Source of the DNA: Mucilaginibacter roseus
Lineage (GTDB): Bacteria > Bacteroidota > Bacteroidia > Sphingobacteriales > Sphingobacteriaceae
Direction of reading: 5' to 3'
Length of the DNA: 64,000 bases
NCBI RefSeq assembly: GCF_021215455.1
Contig: NZ_JAJPWV010000004.1
Location: 1 to 64,000, forward strand
Positions 8,485-18,000 of the stretch are shown here, piece after piece (within the stretch, counting starts at the first letter, position 1; the number at the start of each line of letters is the position of its first letter). The notes below the pieces were generated by a model. That model had not been told where the DNA came from. It saw only the letters and a program-made list of their open reading frames with translations, and made no database searches. The position numbers were made by a program, and so were the translations under genes.

Positions 8485-8811
8485 ATGGGAGATTTTGAAA
8501 ACAGAGAGCGTGAGGAGGTTTTTTCAAAGAAGGTAAGAGCAGGGAAAAGAACTTATTTTTTTGACGTTAAAGCAACCCGGTCAAACGACTATTATATCAC
8601 CATAACAGAGAGCAAAAAACGACTGGAAGACGGTGCATTTATCAAACACAAGATATTTTTATACAAAGAGGATTTCGAGAAATTTGCTGAAGGACTGAAA
8701 GACACGGTTGATTACATCAAAGCTAACCAAGAAGTTAACGAGAAGCGTTACGAATTTAACGAAGCATCAGAAACAGCCAAAGCCGACGAAGATTTTTCTT
8801 TTGAGATTTAA
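8485..8811 (+). CDS. DUF3276 / PUR-alpha-like protein
   Basis: A 108-residue acidic-ended protein starting MGDFENREREEVFSKKVRAG. The segment TYFFDVKATRSNDYYITITESK and the later HKIFLYKEDFEKFAEGL are the DUF3276 signature, related to the PUR repeat that binds single-stranded nucleic acid in PUR-alpha proteins. It is conserved across Bacteroidota; its role there is not established. It stands alone, with its own promoter and a strong terminator. Confidence 0.85.
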   Translation: MGDFENREREEVFSKKVRAGKRTYFFDVKATRSNDYYITITESKKRLEDGAFIKHKIFLYKEDFEKFAEGLKDTVDYIKANQEVNEKRYEFNEASETAKADEDFSFEI

Positions 8812-8838
8812 TAACCCTGTTAATAATAACTGAATACG

Positions 8839-8865
8839 AGCCCCGCGATGCGGGGCTTTTTTTTA
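8839..8865 (+). terminator. Intrinsic terminator after DUF3276
   Basis: Perfect 8-bp GC-rich stem AGCCCCGC/GCGGGGCT (8839-8846, 8850-8857), 3-base loop, then a run of eight T. Confidence 0.9.
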
Positions 8866-8886
8866 TATCATATAAATCTTCAATAT

Positions 8887-9465
8887 TTACGCAGCCTTAG
8901 CTGTTTTATTCAACCTGAACGCGGCCAACAGATAATAAAACGCGCCAAAGGCGGCGTAGCCTGCCAGGTTGGTTATGCCTTTAGTCGGGTCATGCGCCAG
9001 CAGGATGAACGAGGTACCGGCCAGTGTCGATTGCGCTCCGCTGATGATCATGGGCCATTGGCCGGTTAGGTATCTTTTACGGCGAATGCCTAATACAAGC
9101 TGGATCAATCCGGTGCCTATTGCCCAGGTACCAAATACTATCAATGTTTCGGGCACGCCTTTTTGCAGGGCAAATATTACCGCTATGGTGGTTATGGTAC
9201 TAATTGCCACATTTACATATTGTGTAGTTTTTGGCGAACTGCCATGGTTGGCACGCATATCTAAAAAGGTACCTACAACATCCCAGGCCGGGTAAATTAT
9301 CAATAGAATTTCGGCAATATCCGTTCGGGCTTTGCCAACTACGGCCATCAAAATAACCCATACTATGGAGAATGCGGCGCGCGTAAAATAAAGGTTACGT
9401 AACGATGTAGAGGTAGCAACAGCGCTTCCTGCTACTGTTGTGTTAGGTTGTGTACTTGCTGTCAT
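8887..9465 (-). CDS. DUF308-like membrane protein
   Basis: A 192-residue protein with about six hydrophobic helices (for example ILMAVVG, IIYPAWDVVGTF, TTIAVIFALQ, PMIISGAQSTLAG). The arrangement with WDVVGTFLDMRA and a repeated half resembles the DUF308/HdeD-type integral membrane family, but the match is by eye. I chose the ATG at 9465; the frame continues to a TTG at 9492. It is divergent from a Crp-type regulator gene 204 bases away, which may control it. No biochemical function can be given. Confidence 0.6.
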   Translation of the reverse strand: MTASTQPNTTVAGSAVATSTSLRNLYFTRAAFSIVWVILMAVVGKARTDIAEILLIIYPAWDVVGTFLDMRANHGSSPKTTQYVNVAISTITTIAVIFALQKGVPETLIVFGTWAIGTGLIQLVLGIRRKRYLTGQWPMIISGAQSTLAGTSFILLAHDPTKGITNLAGYAAFGAFYYLLAAFRLNKTAKAA

Positions 9466-9696
9466 GATATTTAAGTGTTTTTGTTGGTTCAAAAATCTGC
9501 CTTATCACTAAACCCATTTTTCACTTAAGTTAAAATACACATAAAAGCTGACATTGCGATTGCAGTTACCATACAAATAAAAAAGCACATAGCTCTATTT
9601 TCGTATTCATTCTGATTTACTTAAGTTAATCTAATGGATGAATAACTCTTTGGAGCTTTGTAATGACATTTGCTTTATCTACCAATCAAAAAGAAC

Positions 9697-10296
9697 ATGA
9701 TGGATAAGAACGATAGTATTTTCGAGCAACTGAAAAAGTTTGCCCCGCTAAACGATCAGGACATTGCTGATAGCAGGCACCTATGGAAGGTGAAAAAGAT
9801 TGCTAAAGGTGATTACTTTAATATGCAGCGAATGGTTTGTAAAGATCTGGGGCTGGTTGTTAAGGGCATCTTCCGTATATACTACCGCAACCCGGAGACG
9901 AACGAGGAAAAAAATATCTTTTTCTTCTCAGAAAACCAGTTTGTGGTATCATTCCGGAGTTTCATTTCTCAAACTACCTGCTGGTATTTTATTGAGGCGA
10001 TGGAAGATTCGGAGATATATTTTATATCACACACCGACCTTAATGCGCTTTATGACACCCACCCTAATTGGAGCAAATTCGGCAGGTTGCTGGCTGAGTC
10101 GTTTTTTGCCATGGCACAAACTCGTACTGAAGAGTTCATCTTCTTTTCGCATGAAGAACGTTATCGGAGATTACTGGAAGAGCACCCGCATATTATTGAG
10201 CGCATACCGGCGTATCACATATCATCATACCTGGGTATAACCAACCCATCATTAAGCCGTATGCGCAAGCGTATCGAAAAGAAGAATGCAGGGTAA
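9697..10296 (+). CDS. Crp/Fnr-family regulator
   Basis: A 199-residue (from the ATG at 9697) or 198-residue (from 9700) protein with a cyclic-nucleotide-binding-like beta roll at about residues 25-120 and a C-terminal helix-turn-helix (HISSYLGITNPSLSRMRKRI). It is of the Bacteroidota subgroup in which the cNMP pocket residues are poorly kept (no RXS motif is visible), so cAMP is unlikely to be its ligand. The TTG at 9670 is an alternative but less likely start. It points away from the DUF308-like gene, which it may regulate, and it converges on mgtE. Confidence 0.82.
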   Translation: MMDKNDSIFEQLKKFAPLNDQDIADSRHLWKVKKIAKGDYFNMQRMVCKDLGLVVKGIFRIYYRNPETNEEKNIFFFSENQFVVSFRSFISQTTCWYFIEAMEDSEIYFISHTDLNALYDTHPNWSKFGRLLAESFFAMAQTRTEEFIFFSHEERYRRLLEEHPHIIERIPAYHISSYLGITNPSLSRMRKRIEKKNAG

Positions 10297-10303
10297 CACT
10301 TAT

Positions 10304-11674
10304 TTAAAGCATTATACCCCGCAGCAACATTACCGCTATCGAGAAGTAGATCACCAAACCGGTAACATCAACCAGCGTAGCTACAAAAGGCGCGGATGAT
10401 GTGGCAGGGTCGGCACCCAAACGCTTTAGCAGGATGGGTAGCATTGATCCGCTTAGTGAGCCCCATAGCACCACCCCTATCAGCGTAATTCCTACGGTCA
10501 GCCCCACTAAGAACCAGTGCGGACCATAAATATCTGAAAATAACGACCACACATAGATCCTTAAAAAACCGATAGCGCCAAGTACTAAACCGAGCATCAG
10601 GCCGGCCATTAATTCGCGTCGCATAACGCGCCACCAATCGCTCAGGGTAACTTCGCCAAGTGCCATAGCCTGTATGATCAGTGTTGAGGCCTGCGAACCG
10701 CTATTACCACCGCTGGATATAATGAGCGGAATAAACAAGGCCAGCACCACGGCTTTCTCTATCTCCTTTTCAAAAAAGCCCATTGCGGTAGCGGTAAGCA
10801 TCTCCCCTAAAAACAGTATCACCAACCAGCCCACGCGCTTTTTAACGAGGGTGAATAATGATACATCCAGGTAAGGCTCATCCAACGCTTCGGTACCACC
10901 AATTTTTTGTATATCCTCGGTGTACTCTTCGTTGGCTATCCACAAAATATCATCTACGGTAACTATGCCTAACAGTACGTTATCATCATCAACCACGGGC
11001 AGCGCCACACGGTTGTTCATCCTGAAGGTGTTAATGGCTTCTTCCTGCGGGTCAGCAGCGTGCAAGGCAATCAACCGGCCGTCCATCAGGTCGCTCACAC
11101 TGGTTTCGGGTTTTACCAGCAATATCTCGCGGATACGTATATCATCCAGTAACACACGGTTATCATCAACCACGTAGATAACATCAATGGTTTCGGAGTT
11201 TTTACCAAAGCGGCGTATGTGCGATAGCACGCGGTTTACATCCCAGGTTTTTTTAACGGCGATATAGTCAGGCGTCATTAAACGGCCAACACTTTCTTCC
11301 TCGTAACCTAACAGGGATAACGCTTCCCTGCGGTCGGCAGGTGGCAGGTGCAATATTAACTTAGCAACAGCGTCGCCATGCAACTCGCTGAATAGCGCAG
11401 TACGGTCGTCGGGCGGTAAACCATTAATGATCTCGGCTACCTTACTTCCGGAAATTTTTTTGATTATACGCTCCTGCTTGCGGAAATCTAATATTCTAAA
11501 AACATTTACCGCGCGGTTTACGGAGAGTATCTCGATGAATTTGGGGCCATGCTCCGGAAGCTCGTCTATCAGTTGTTCAACATCTGATATATTCAGGTTG
11601 TTCAAGTATTCCTGTAGCGCCGCATCATCCTCCTGCTCCAGTATGAGTTCTACCTGTTCAACCATTTCTTCCAT
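10304..11674 (-). CDS. mgtE: Magnesium transporter MgtE
   Basis: A 456-residue protein with the standard MgtE order: acidic N-domain of helical repeats (about 1-130, containing GLPPDDRTALFSEL), a CBS pair (about 135-255, with VDDDNVLLGIVTVDDIL), a plug helix and a five-helix channel (about 280-456, with GGNSGSQASTL, the selectivity region). It is a Mg2+-gated channel in the inner membrane whose cytoplasmic domains close when magnesium is plentiful. Stop codons of mgtE and the Crp gene are only seven bases apart. Confidence 0.93.
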   Translation of the reverse strand: MEEMVEQVELILEQEDDAALQEYLNNLNISDVEQLIDELPEHGPKFIEILSVNRAVNVFRILDFRKQERIIKKISGSKVAEIINGLPPDDRTALFSELHGDAVAKLILHLPPADRREALSLLGYEEESVGRLMTPDYIAVKKTWDVNRVLSHIRRFGKNSETIDVIYVVDDNRVLLDDIRIREILLVKPETSVSDLMDGRLIALHAADPQEEAINTFRMNNRVALPVVDDDNVLLGIVTVDDILWIANEEYTEDIQKIGGTEALDEPYLDVSLFTLVKKRVGWLVILFLGEMLTATAMGFFEKEIEKAVVLALFIPLIISSGGNSGSQASTLIIQAMALGEVTLSDWWRVMRRELMAGLMLGLVLGAIGFLRIYVWSLFSDIYGPHWFLVGLTVGITLIGVVLWGSLSGSMLPILLKRLGADPATSSAPFVATLVDVTGLVIYFSIAVMLLRGIML

Positions 11675-11760
11675 AAGCCCCTCGTTTTACATTGTTATAA
11701 ACCTGATTTTCCGCTGGCAAAAGTCGTTTATTTTTTCAAAATACAGGAATTTTTTTGTGT

Positions 11761-11768
11761 TATCTTTG
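11761..11768 (+). promoter_or_regulatory. -7 element of ychF
   Basis: TATCTTTG is an exact TAnnTTTG, followed by GCGGCG as often seen in this phylum. No clear TTG lies at the expected upstream distance. It predicts a leader of about 97 bases that includes the inverted heptamer repeat. Confidence 0.6.
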
Positions 11769-11779
11769 CGGCGTTTTCA

Positions 11780-11859
11780 AGTCCATAGCCCATAGACCAT
11801 TGTCGATGGCAAAAAGCAACTTAACCAGGCTATGGACCATCGGCTATCGACTATGGACT
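11780..11859. repeat. Inverted array of 7-bp repeats in the ychF leader
   Basis: The left arm (11780-11810) reads as four heptamers AGTCCAT, AGCCCAT, AGACCAT, TGTCGAT plus GGC. The right arm, read on the other strand from 11859, gives AGTCCAT, AGTCGAT, AGCCGAT, GGTCCAT plus AGCC. The arms match at 23 of 31 positions and are parted by 17 bases, so RNA from here could fold into a long imperfect hairpin. Confidence 0.8.
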
Positions 11860-11870
11860 GTTAGAAACAA

Positions 11871-12971
11871 ATGGGTTTACAATGTGGTATAGTAGGTTTG
11901 CCGAATGTGGGCAAGTCAACACTTTTTAATTGCTTATCAAACGCGAAGGCGCAGGCTGCCAACTTTCCGTTTTGTACTATTGAGCCCAACGTGGGTGTAA
12001 TTACCGTGCCCGATGAGCGCCTAACCAAGCTCACCGAACTGGTAAACCCTAAAAACGTAGTGCCCAACGTTATCGAGATTGTTGATATTGCCGGCCTTGT
12101 AAAAGGTGCCAGCAAAGGCGAGGGTTTAGGCAACCAATTTTTGGCTAACATCCGCGCCACCAACGCTATCATCCACGTATTGCGTTGCTTTGATAATGAT
12201 AACGTAATCCACGTTGACGGCTCGGTTGACCCGATCCGTGACAAGGAAATTATCGATACCGAACTACAGTTAAAAGACCTTGACTCGATAGAAAAAAAGA
12301 TACAAAAAATTGAAAAGGCCGCCAAGGTTGGTAACGACAAAGAAGCTAAAAAAGCCTTTGAGGTATTAACCACTTACAAAAATCACCTGCTATCAGGCAA
12401 ATCGGCACGTACCGCGCCTGTTGCCGAGGAAGACCAGGAATACATTGCTGACATATTTTTACTGACCGTTAAGCCCGTAATGTACGTTTGCAACGTTGGC
12501 GAAAGCGATGTAAACACCGGCAACGCATACGTTGAAGCTGTACGCGAAGCAGTTAAGGAAGAAAATGCCGAAGTGCTAATTATTTCTGCACAGATAGAAT
12601 CAGAAATTGCCCAACTGGAAACTTACGAAGAACGTGAGATGTTTCTGGAAGATCTTGGCCTTGCCGAATCGGGTGTTAATAAACTGATAAAGGCCGCTTA
12701 CAAACTGCTTAACCTGGCGACTTACTTCACCGCCGGTGTGCAGGAAGTTCGCGCGTGGACCATAACCCAGGGCTTTACCGCCCCACAAGCCGCAGGCGTT
12801 ATTCATACAGACTTTGAAAAAGGCTTTATCCGCGCCGAGGTAATTAAGTATAAGGATTTTGTGCACTACGGCTCAGAAGCCGCCTGTAAAGAGGCTGGTA
12901 AGCTATCCGTTGAGGGTAAAACTTATATAGTTGAGGATGGAGATATTATGCATTTTAGGTTTAATGTATAG
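11871..12971 (+). CDS. ychF: Redox-regulated ATPase YchF (OLA1)
   Basis: A 366-residue Obg-family P-loop protein: G1 GLPNVGKSTLF, G3 DIAGLVKGAS, and a G4 position that reads CNVGES instead of NKxD, the change that gives YchF its preference for ATP. A helical coiled region spans about 130-200 and a TGS domain ends the protein (HTDFEKGFIRAEV). YchF binds ribosomes and is linked to stress and catalase control in other bacteria. A leader with an unusual inverted heptamer array precedes it. Confidence 0.95.
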   Translation: MGLQCGIVGLPNVGKSTLFNCLSNAKAQAANFPFCTIEPNVGVITVPDERLTKLTELVNPKNVVPNVIEIVDIAGLVKGASKGEGLGNQFLANIRATNAIIHVLRCFDNDNVIHVDGSVDPIRDKEIIDTELQLKDLDSIEKKIQKIEKAAKVGNDKEAKKAFEVLTTYKNHLLSGKSARTAPVAEEDQEYIADIFLLTVKPVMYVCNVGESDVNTGNAYVEAVREAVKEENAEVLIISAQIESEIAQLETYEEREMFLEDLGLAESGVNKLIKAAYKLLNLATYFTAGVQEVRAWTITQGFTAPQAAGVIHTDFEKGFIRAEVIKYKDFVHYGSEAACKEAGKLSVEGKTYIVEDGDIMHFRFNV

Positions 12972-12975
12972 CCCC

Positions 12976-13003
12976 CCAGCCCCCTAAAGGGGGGGGGGAG
13001 TTT
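12976..13003. repeat. C/G-rich palindromic intergenic repeat
   Basis: Directly after the ychF stop, CCCCCAGCCCCCTAAAGGGGG with a G tract of ten (12989-12998), then AGTTT. The core CCCCC-TAAA-GGGGG resembles the unit near 57565 and a family of short palindromes I recall between genes of this phylum. Confidence 0.55.
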
Positions 13004-13020
13004 AAAACTAAATAATTCCT

Positions 13021-13104
13021 TGTCATTCCGAACGATAGAGAGGAATCTAACTGCGTTTATAAATAAGCGGACAGATTTCTCCTCGTACCTCGTTCGAAAT
13101 GACA
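13021..13104. repeat. 84-bp interspersed palindromic repeat
   Basis: The ends are inverted copies, TGTCATTCCGAACGA (13021-13035) and its partner at 13090-13104 with one mismatch, and inner parts (GAATCT/AGATTTC) also pair imperfectly. The element lies between the ychF stop and a terminator. It resembles the TGTCATTTCGA-type palindromes common in Bacteroidota intergenic DNA. Confidence 0.7.
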
Positions 13105-13133
13105 CATAAAATTTATAGCAATTATTTATACAG

Positions 13134-13160
13134 AAGCCACCTTTGGGTGGCTTTTTCTTT
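13134..13160 (+). terminator. Intrinsic terminator after ychF
   Basis: Stem AAGCCACC/GGTGGCTT with a TTTG loop (13134-13153) followed by a T-rich tail. Confidence 0.8.
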
Positions 13161-13214
13161 TTGTAACTTATTTTGTAAATCGCCATCTTAACATTAACTG
13201 ATAAAAACTCATAC

Positions 13215-14984
13215 ATGATAAAACTTTCGCACTTATTTACTGCCGCGCTGGCTGTTTCGCTGCTGCCTGCTGCCGCACAGGCCCAGCATAATAAGGACTG
13301 GGTAAAAACAGCCGATAAGTACACGCAGATGCTGATCGAGCTGGACAAAAAGTATTCGCCGGAGTATGGCTCGTCGCAAGGGTTGGCGGAGTATGATACA
13401 CTGATTGCTGTACCTACTTTGGCTAATGACCTTGCCGAGCGTAAGGAGGAAGAAGCGTTAGTACAACGCTATACACAGGCACTAAAAACTGAAAAGGAAA
13501 GTCATGTGCAGCAGGATCTGCAAATATTGATAGACCACCTCAAACTTGGTTTCCGTCAGCAGGATTTTAACCGTGGCCGTAAGGTACCGTTTTATAACGC
13601 TACAACTTCGGTTTATGGTGGATTGGAAGCGTTGCTTGATGAGCAGACCGATGCTTCTCGCCATGCGGCAGCCGTTATACGTTTACGTAAGTATGCCGGT
13701 ATGGAAAAAGGCTACCGCCCGCTGGTTGATGTGTTGAAGGAACGCGCCCAGCAGCAAATGGCTAAGCCGAACATGATCTACCCTGCAAAACAACGCATGG
13801 AAACCGACCTGTCGCGCAACGCAAGCGTGGTTGAGGGCATTGCCGAGCTTTGCAAAAAGTATGCGCTAAAGGGCTGGGAAGAGCCATACAATCTGCTTAA
13901 AAAACAACTGCTCGCTTTTGACGAATGGACCAAGGCTACCATTCTGCCTAAAGCCCGTACTGACTTCCGCTTACCTGCGGAGGAATATGCCATGGAGCTG
14001 GAGAGTTATGGTATTGATATTCCCCCTGCGGAGGTTGCTAAAATGGCGCACCTTGCCTTTACAGACATTCAGAACCAGATGAAGGATATTGCCGTCCAGA
14101 TTGCTAAAAAGCGCAACCTGCCATCAACCGATTATCGCGACGTAATGCGCGAATTGAAAAAGGCACAGGTGCATGGCGATTCCATTATGCCGCTGTACAA
14201 ACGTACGCTTGCCGGAGTTGAGGACATCATCCGTAAGCAGCAACTGGTTACCCTCCCCAACCGCCCGGCCATCATTCGGCTGGCTACTGAAGCCGAAACG
14301 GCGCAGCGTCCTGCCCCTTACATGCAGCCGCCGCCATTTTTAAATAATACCGGTCAACGTGGCGTATTTGTTTTGCCTCTTAATATGCCGCCTAAACCGG
14401 GTGAGAAAGCCGACAAATATGATGACTTTACCTTTGAGGCCGCGTCATGGACTTTGGTAGCCCACGAGGCGCGCCCCGGTCATGAACTGCAGTTTGATAA
14501 GATGGTGGAAGAAGGCGTATCAACCGCGCGATCGCTGTATGCCTTCAACTCTACTAATGCCGAGGGTTGGGGTTTGTATGCCGAATATATTACCAAACCT
14601 TATATGCCGCTGGAAGGGCAACTGGTATCATTAGATTACCGTTTGTTGCGCGCCGCCCGCGCCTTCCTCGATCCGGAATTGCAAGCCGGAAAGATCACCC
14701 AAGAGCAAGCACTGAATGTGCTGATGAAGGATGTGGTTCAATCGCACGCCTTTGCACAGCAGGAAGTGGAGCGCTATACCAACCGTGCGCCCGGCCAGGC
14801 CAACAGCTATTTTTATGGTTTTACCAAAATGATACAATTACGTAAGGATACGGAAAAAGCTCTGGGCAATAAGTTCAGCACGCTGCGCTTTCACGATTTT
14901 ATACTGTCCCAAGGTTTATTACCACCCAAGCTGATACGTCAGGCGGTAATGGATGAGTTAATCCCTGCCGAAAAAGCTAAATAG
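13215..14984 (+). CDS. Exported DUF885 metallopeptidase-like protein
   Basis: A 589-residue protein with a cleavable signal peptide (hydrophobic stretch then PAAAQAQ, about residues 1-23). The sequence WTLVAHEARPGHELQ at about residue 416 is the HExxxGH-type zinc motif of the DUF885 family, and a later Glu (NAEGWGLYAEY) is the likely third ligand. These are predicted periplasmic metallopeptidases. Length fits the family. The gene has its own terminators on both sides, so it is monocistronic. Substrate unknown. Confidence 0.87.
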   Translation: MIKLSHLFTAALAVSLLPAAAQAQHNKDWVKTADKYTQMLIELDKKYSPEYGSSQGLAEYDTLIAVPTLANDLAERKEEEALVQRYTQALKTEKESHVQQDLQILIDHLKLGFRQQDFNRGRKVPFYNATTSVYGGLEALLDEQTDASRHAAAVIRLRKYAGMEKGYRPLVDVLKERAQQQMAKPNMIYPAKQRMETDLSRNASVVEGIAELCKKYALKGWEEPYNLLKKQLLAFDEWTKATILPKARTDFRLPAEEYAMELESYGIDIPPAEVAKMAHLAFTDIQNQMKDIAVQIAKKRNLPSTDYRDVMRELKKAQVHGDSIMPLYKRTLAGVEDIIRKQQLVTLPNRPAIIRLATEAETAQRPAPYMQPPPFLNNTGQRGVFVLPLNMPPKPGEKADKYDDFTFEAASWTLVAHEARPGHELQFDKMVEEGVSTARSLYAFNSTNAEGWGLYAEYITKPYMPLEGQLVSLDYRLLRAARAFLDPELQAGKITQEQALNVLMKDVVQSHAFAQQEVERYTNRAPGQANSYFYGFTKMIQLRKDTEKALGNKFSTLRFHDFILSQGLLPPKLIRQAVMDELIPAEKAK

Positions 14985-14995
14985 TTTAACACAAA

Positions 14996-15025
14996 AAAGG
15001 CCTGAGTTGAATAACTCAGGCCTTT
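14996..15025. terminator. Bidirectional terminator
   Basis: Perfect 13-bp stem AAAGGCCTGAGTT/AACTCAGGCCTTT with a GAAT loop; T-rich on both strands (six T on the minus side). It separates the converging DUF885 and ThuA-domain genes. Confidence 0.92.
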
Positions 15026-15047
15026 CGCTTTTACAATCCGGCAGATA

Positions 15048-18000
15048 TTACTTGCTGCCGAAGTTTATCCAATCCACACTGATGAGGTGTTGGTTGGGTT
15101 TGTCTTTTTTAATGAAGACAAAGTACAGGTCGTTACGGCCACCTGGATCACTTACCGGTGTGCTTTGCTCGGTGTACTTGTTCCATTCGCCGGTAGGCGT
15201 AAAGTTCAGCGTACTGATCAATTGCCCTTTAGGTGATCCAACGTGTACTTCAACTACTCCTGCTCTATTCAATGATGCGTAGCGATAAGTTAATTGGCCA
15301 ATGCCTTTCAAATCAACATCTTTCAAAACAAAAAACGCCTTATTGCCTACTTCGCCAATCTTTTTACCCTGAATGCTCATGTTGTAATGCACATCGGCTT
15401 CACCAGCATATACTTTTGCAGGCCTGAAGATTAAGCTCTTTCCGCCGGTAAGTTTAGGCGCGTTGGTAGCACCCTTATCGGTATAAGCGGCTGATAAGAT
15501 GTAACGGCCTTCATCAGCATTTTTAAGGTGCTGATCAAGGGTGATGCTACCCTGAGCAGGTAGTATTACATCCTCTTTACGGTTGTTCAGCGTCAGGATG
15601 TATTTTACAATTTCCTGCGCATTAGGTTTTGATAGTTGTGGGTGAGCCGCCATAGAGTGTTCACCCCAAACACCGCCACCACCTTTGATGATCTTATCGG
15701 CCAGCTTGTCAACAGCGCCTTTGTCGTTAGCATAACGTTTGGCTACGTCAACAAAAGACGGGCCTACAGATTTAGCGTCCACCTGGTGACAGGCTTTACA
15801 ATCACTATTGGCAATAAGCTCTTTACCGTAGTTATAAGTTGGCGTAAGCGCCTGGTGGCCAATCAAAGCCTTGTTGCTTTGTACTTTGGCAATATAATTC
15901 AACACCACACGCACCTGTTTAGGATCGATGGTTTTGTCCTCATTATCCTTAACATCAACCTTGTATTTAATGGCTTGCGTTTGCGGAGTGAAGAATGTGC
16001 TGTTCTTGTCAGTAGTAATGGCTACCTGAGGCGTAGTGTTACCCACAATTATCTTCGCGGTATCCATACTGCTTTTACCTGCCTGGTCGGTAACCTTAAG
16101 GGTTACGTTGTAAGTACCGTTTTTGGTAAAGGTATAATTAGGGTTTAATTCAGTAGAGCCAACATTATCACCCTCAAAACGCCACTCGTAGCTCAATTTG
16201 TCATCCTCGTCATAATCAAAGCTTTTTTGATTGAAAGCCACTTTATACGGCGCAATGCCGATGGTATCTTTAGTCTCAATTTTGGCGAACGGCGCACGGT
16301 TACCGCCGTTATAGTCGATACGTACCAATCGGGCATCCACATTGTCGATACCGTAAACTGAACCGTACTCCAGCATGTATATTGAGCCATCCGGACCGAT
16401 CTCCATATCAACCGGGCGACGGAAATCGCCATTGGTTTCCATAAAGCGCTCCATGCGTTTATAGTTGTGGTTTTCATCCATGCGGATAACAAACACCCAG
16501 TTACGCATCCAATCATACACAAACCAGCCTTTATCAAAATACTCAGGCATTTTTGCTGATGATTGAATTTTAGGATCGAAGTGGTAAACCGGGCCACCCA
16601 TAGCGCAACGGCCACCCTGCCCCAATAACGGAAACTCGTCATAAGCAGCGTAAGGGTACCAAACCATTGCGCTCGTAGTAGGCGGCAAATCTTTTAAACC
16701 GGTATTGTAAGGCGATGTATTTTTAGGCGCTTTAGGGTCAAAATCGTTGCCTATTACTTTGGTTGCAAAATCATAATCCTTGTAAGGTTTGCTGTCGCCC
16801 ACAAAGTAAGGCCAGCCAAAGTTACCGGCTTTTTTTGCCTGGTTAAACTCATCATAACCACGCGGGCCTTGTTTGCCATCATTACCGGCATCCGGTCCAA
16901 CTTCACCCCAATAAACATACGAGGTAGCTGTATCAACCGAAATACGGTAAGGGTTACGGCAGCCCATTACATAAATTTCGGGGCGGGTATTTGGCGTCCC
17001 TTTTTTAAACAGGTTACCTTCAGGGATAGTATAAGTGCCATCCGCTTCAGGGTGAATACGCAAAATCTTTCCACGCAGGTCATTCGTATTACCAGCTGAG
17101 CGCTCCGCATCAAAAGTAACACGGTTAGGGCGCTTGTCAATCGGCGCATAACCTTCAGATTCAAAGGGTACAGTATTGTCACCTGTTGAAATAAACAGGT
17201 TTCTGTTACGATCCCAGGCCAGTGAACCACCGGTGTGGGCACTTACCTCAAGCTCTATAGGTATCTCTATCAATACTTTTTCTGACTTAAGATCAAGCTG
17301 GCTGTCTTTGCTTATGGTAAAGCGTGAGATGTGCTGCTTGGTTTTGCCATCGGCTTGCGCGGTGTTGAAGAAATAAATAAAGTTGTTTGTCGCGAAATCC
17401 GGGTCAATGGTCATACCCAACAAACCGTTCAGGTACTCATCCACAGCTTTAACCGGGAATTTGTACACCAAAGTAGTCTTATTGTCTGAGGGGGTATAAA
17501 CATAGAAATTACCGGCACGCTCAATAAAGAATACACGGCCGTCCGGAGCTACAGCAAGTTCCATCGGCTCATTCAAATCATTTGAAAGGATGGTTTTGGT
17601 GAAGCGGTTATCTTCCGGTTTTTTCTCGGCGTATGCTTTTGTATAATCAAGCGGCGCATTGTTACCAACAGCATATTTAATACCACCTAACAGGTGCTGT
17701 AAAAATAATGGCTCGCTATAGCTTTCGTCGGTATGGCCACCGCCGGTATAAAACGCACGGCCACCATCATACTCATGGTACCAGGCTATCGGGTGCTCGG
17801 CACCATTGGTACCACCTTCGTAACTATCTTCATCTAAAGTGGCTAACACCTTAAGGTCAGGCTGGATGCTTTTGTAGTTATACCATTCGTCGTTACGTTC
17901 CCAACGTTTTGGCAAGCCTTTGGTTGATATATGGGTAGTATCAATAACATCAATTGTAGCTGCACGTACGTTCGGGTTGTTTGGATGGCTGCTGAAGTAA

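Noticed and set aside
16193..16642. 149-codon open frame inside the ThuA-domain gene, minus strand, other frame
   Set aside because: It is a shadow of a long well-conserved gene and has no domain or signal features.
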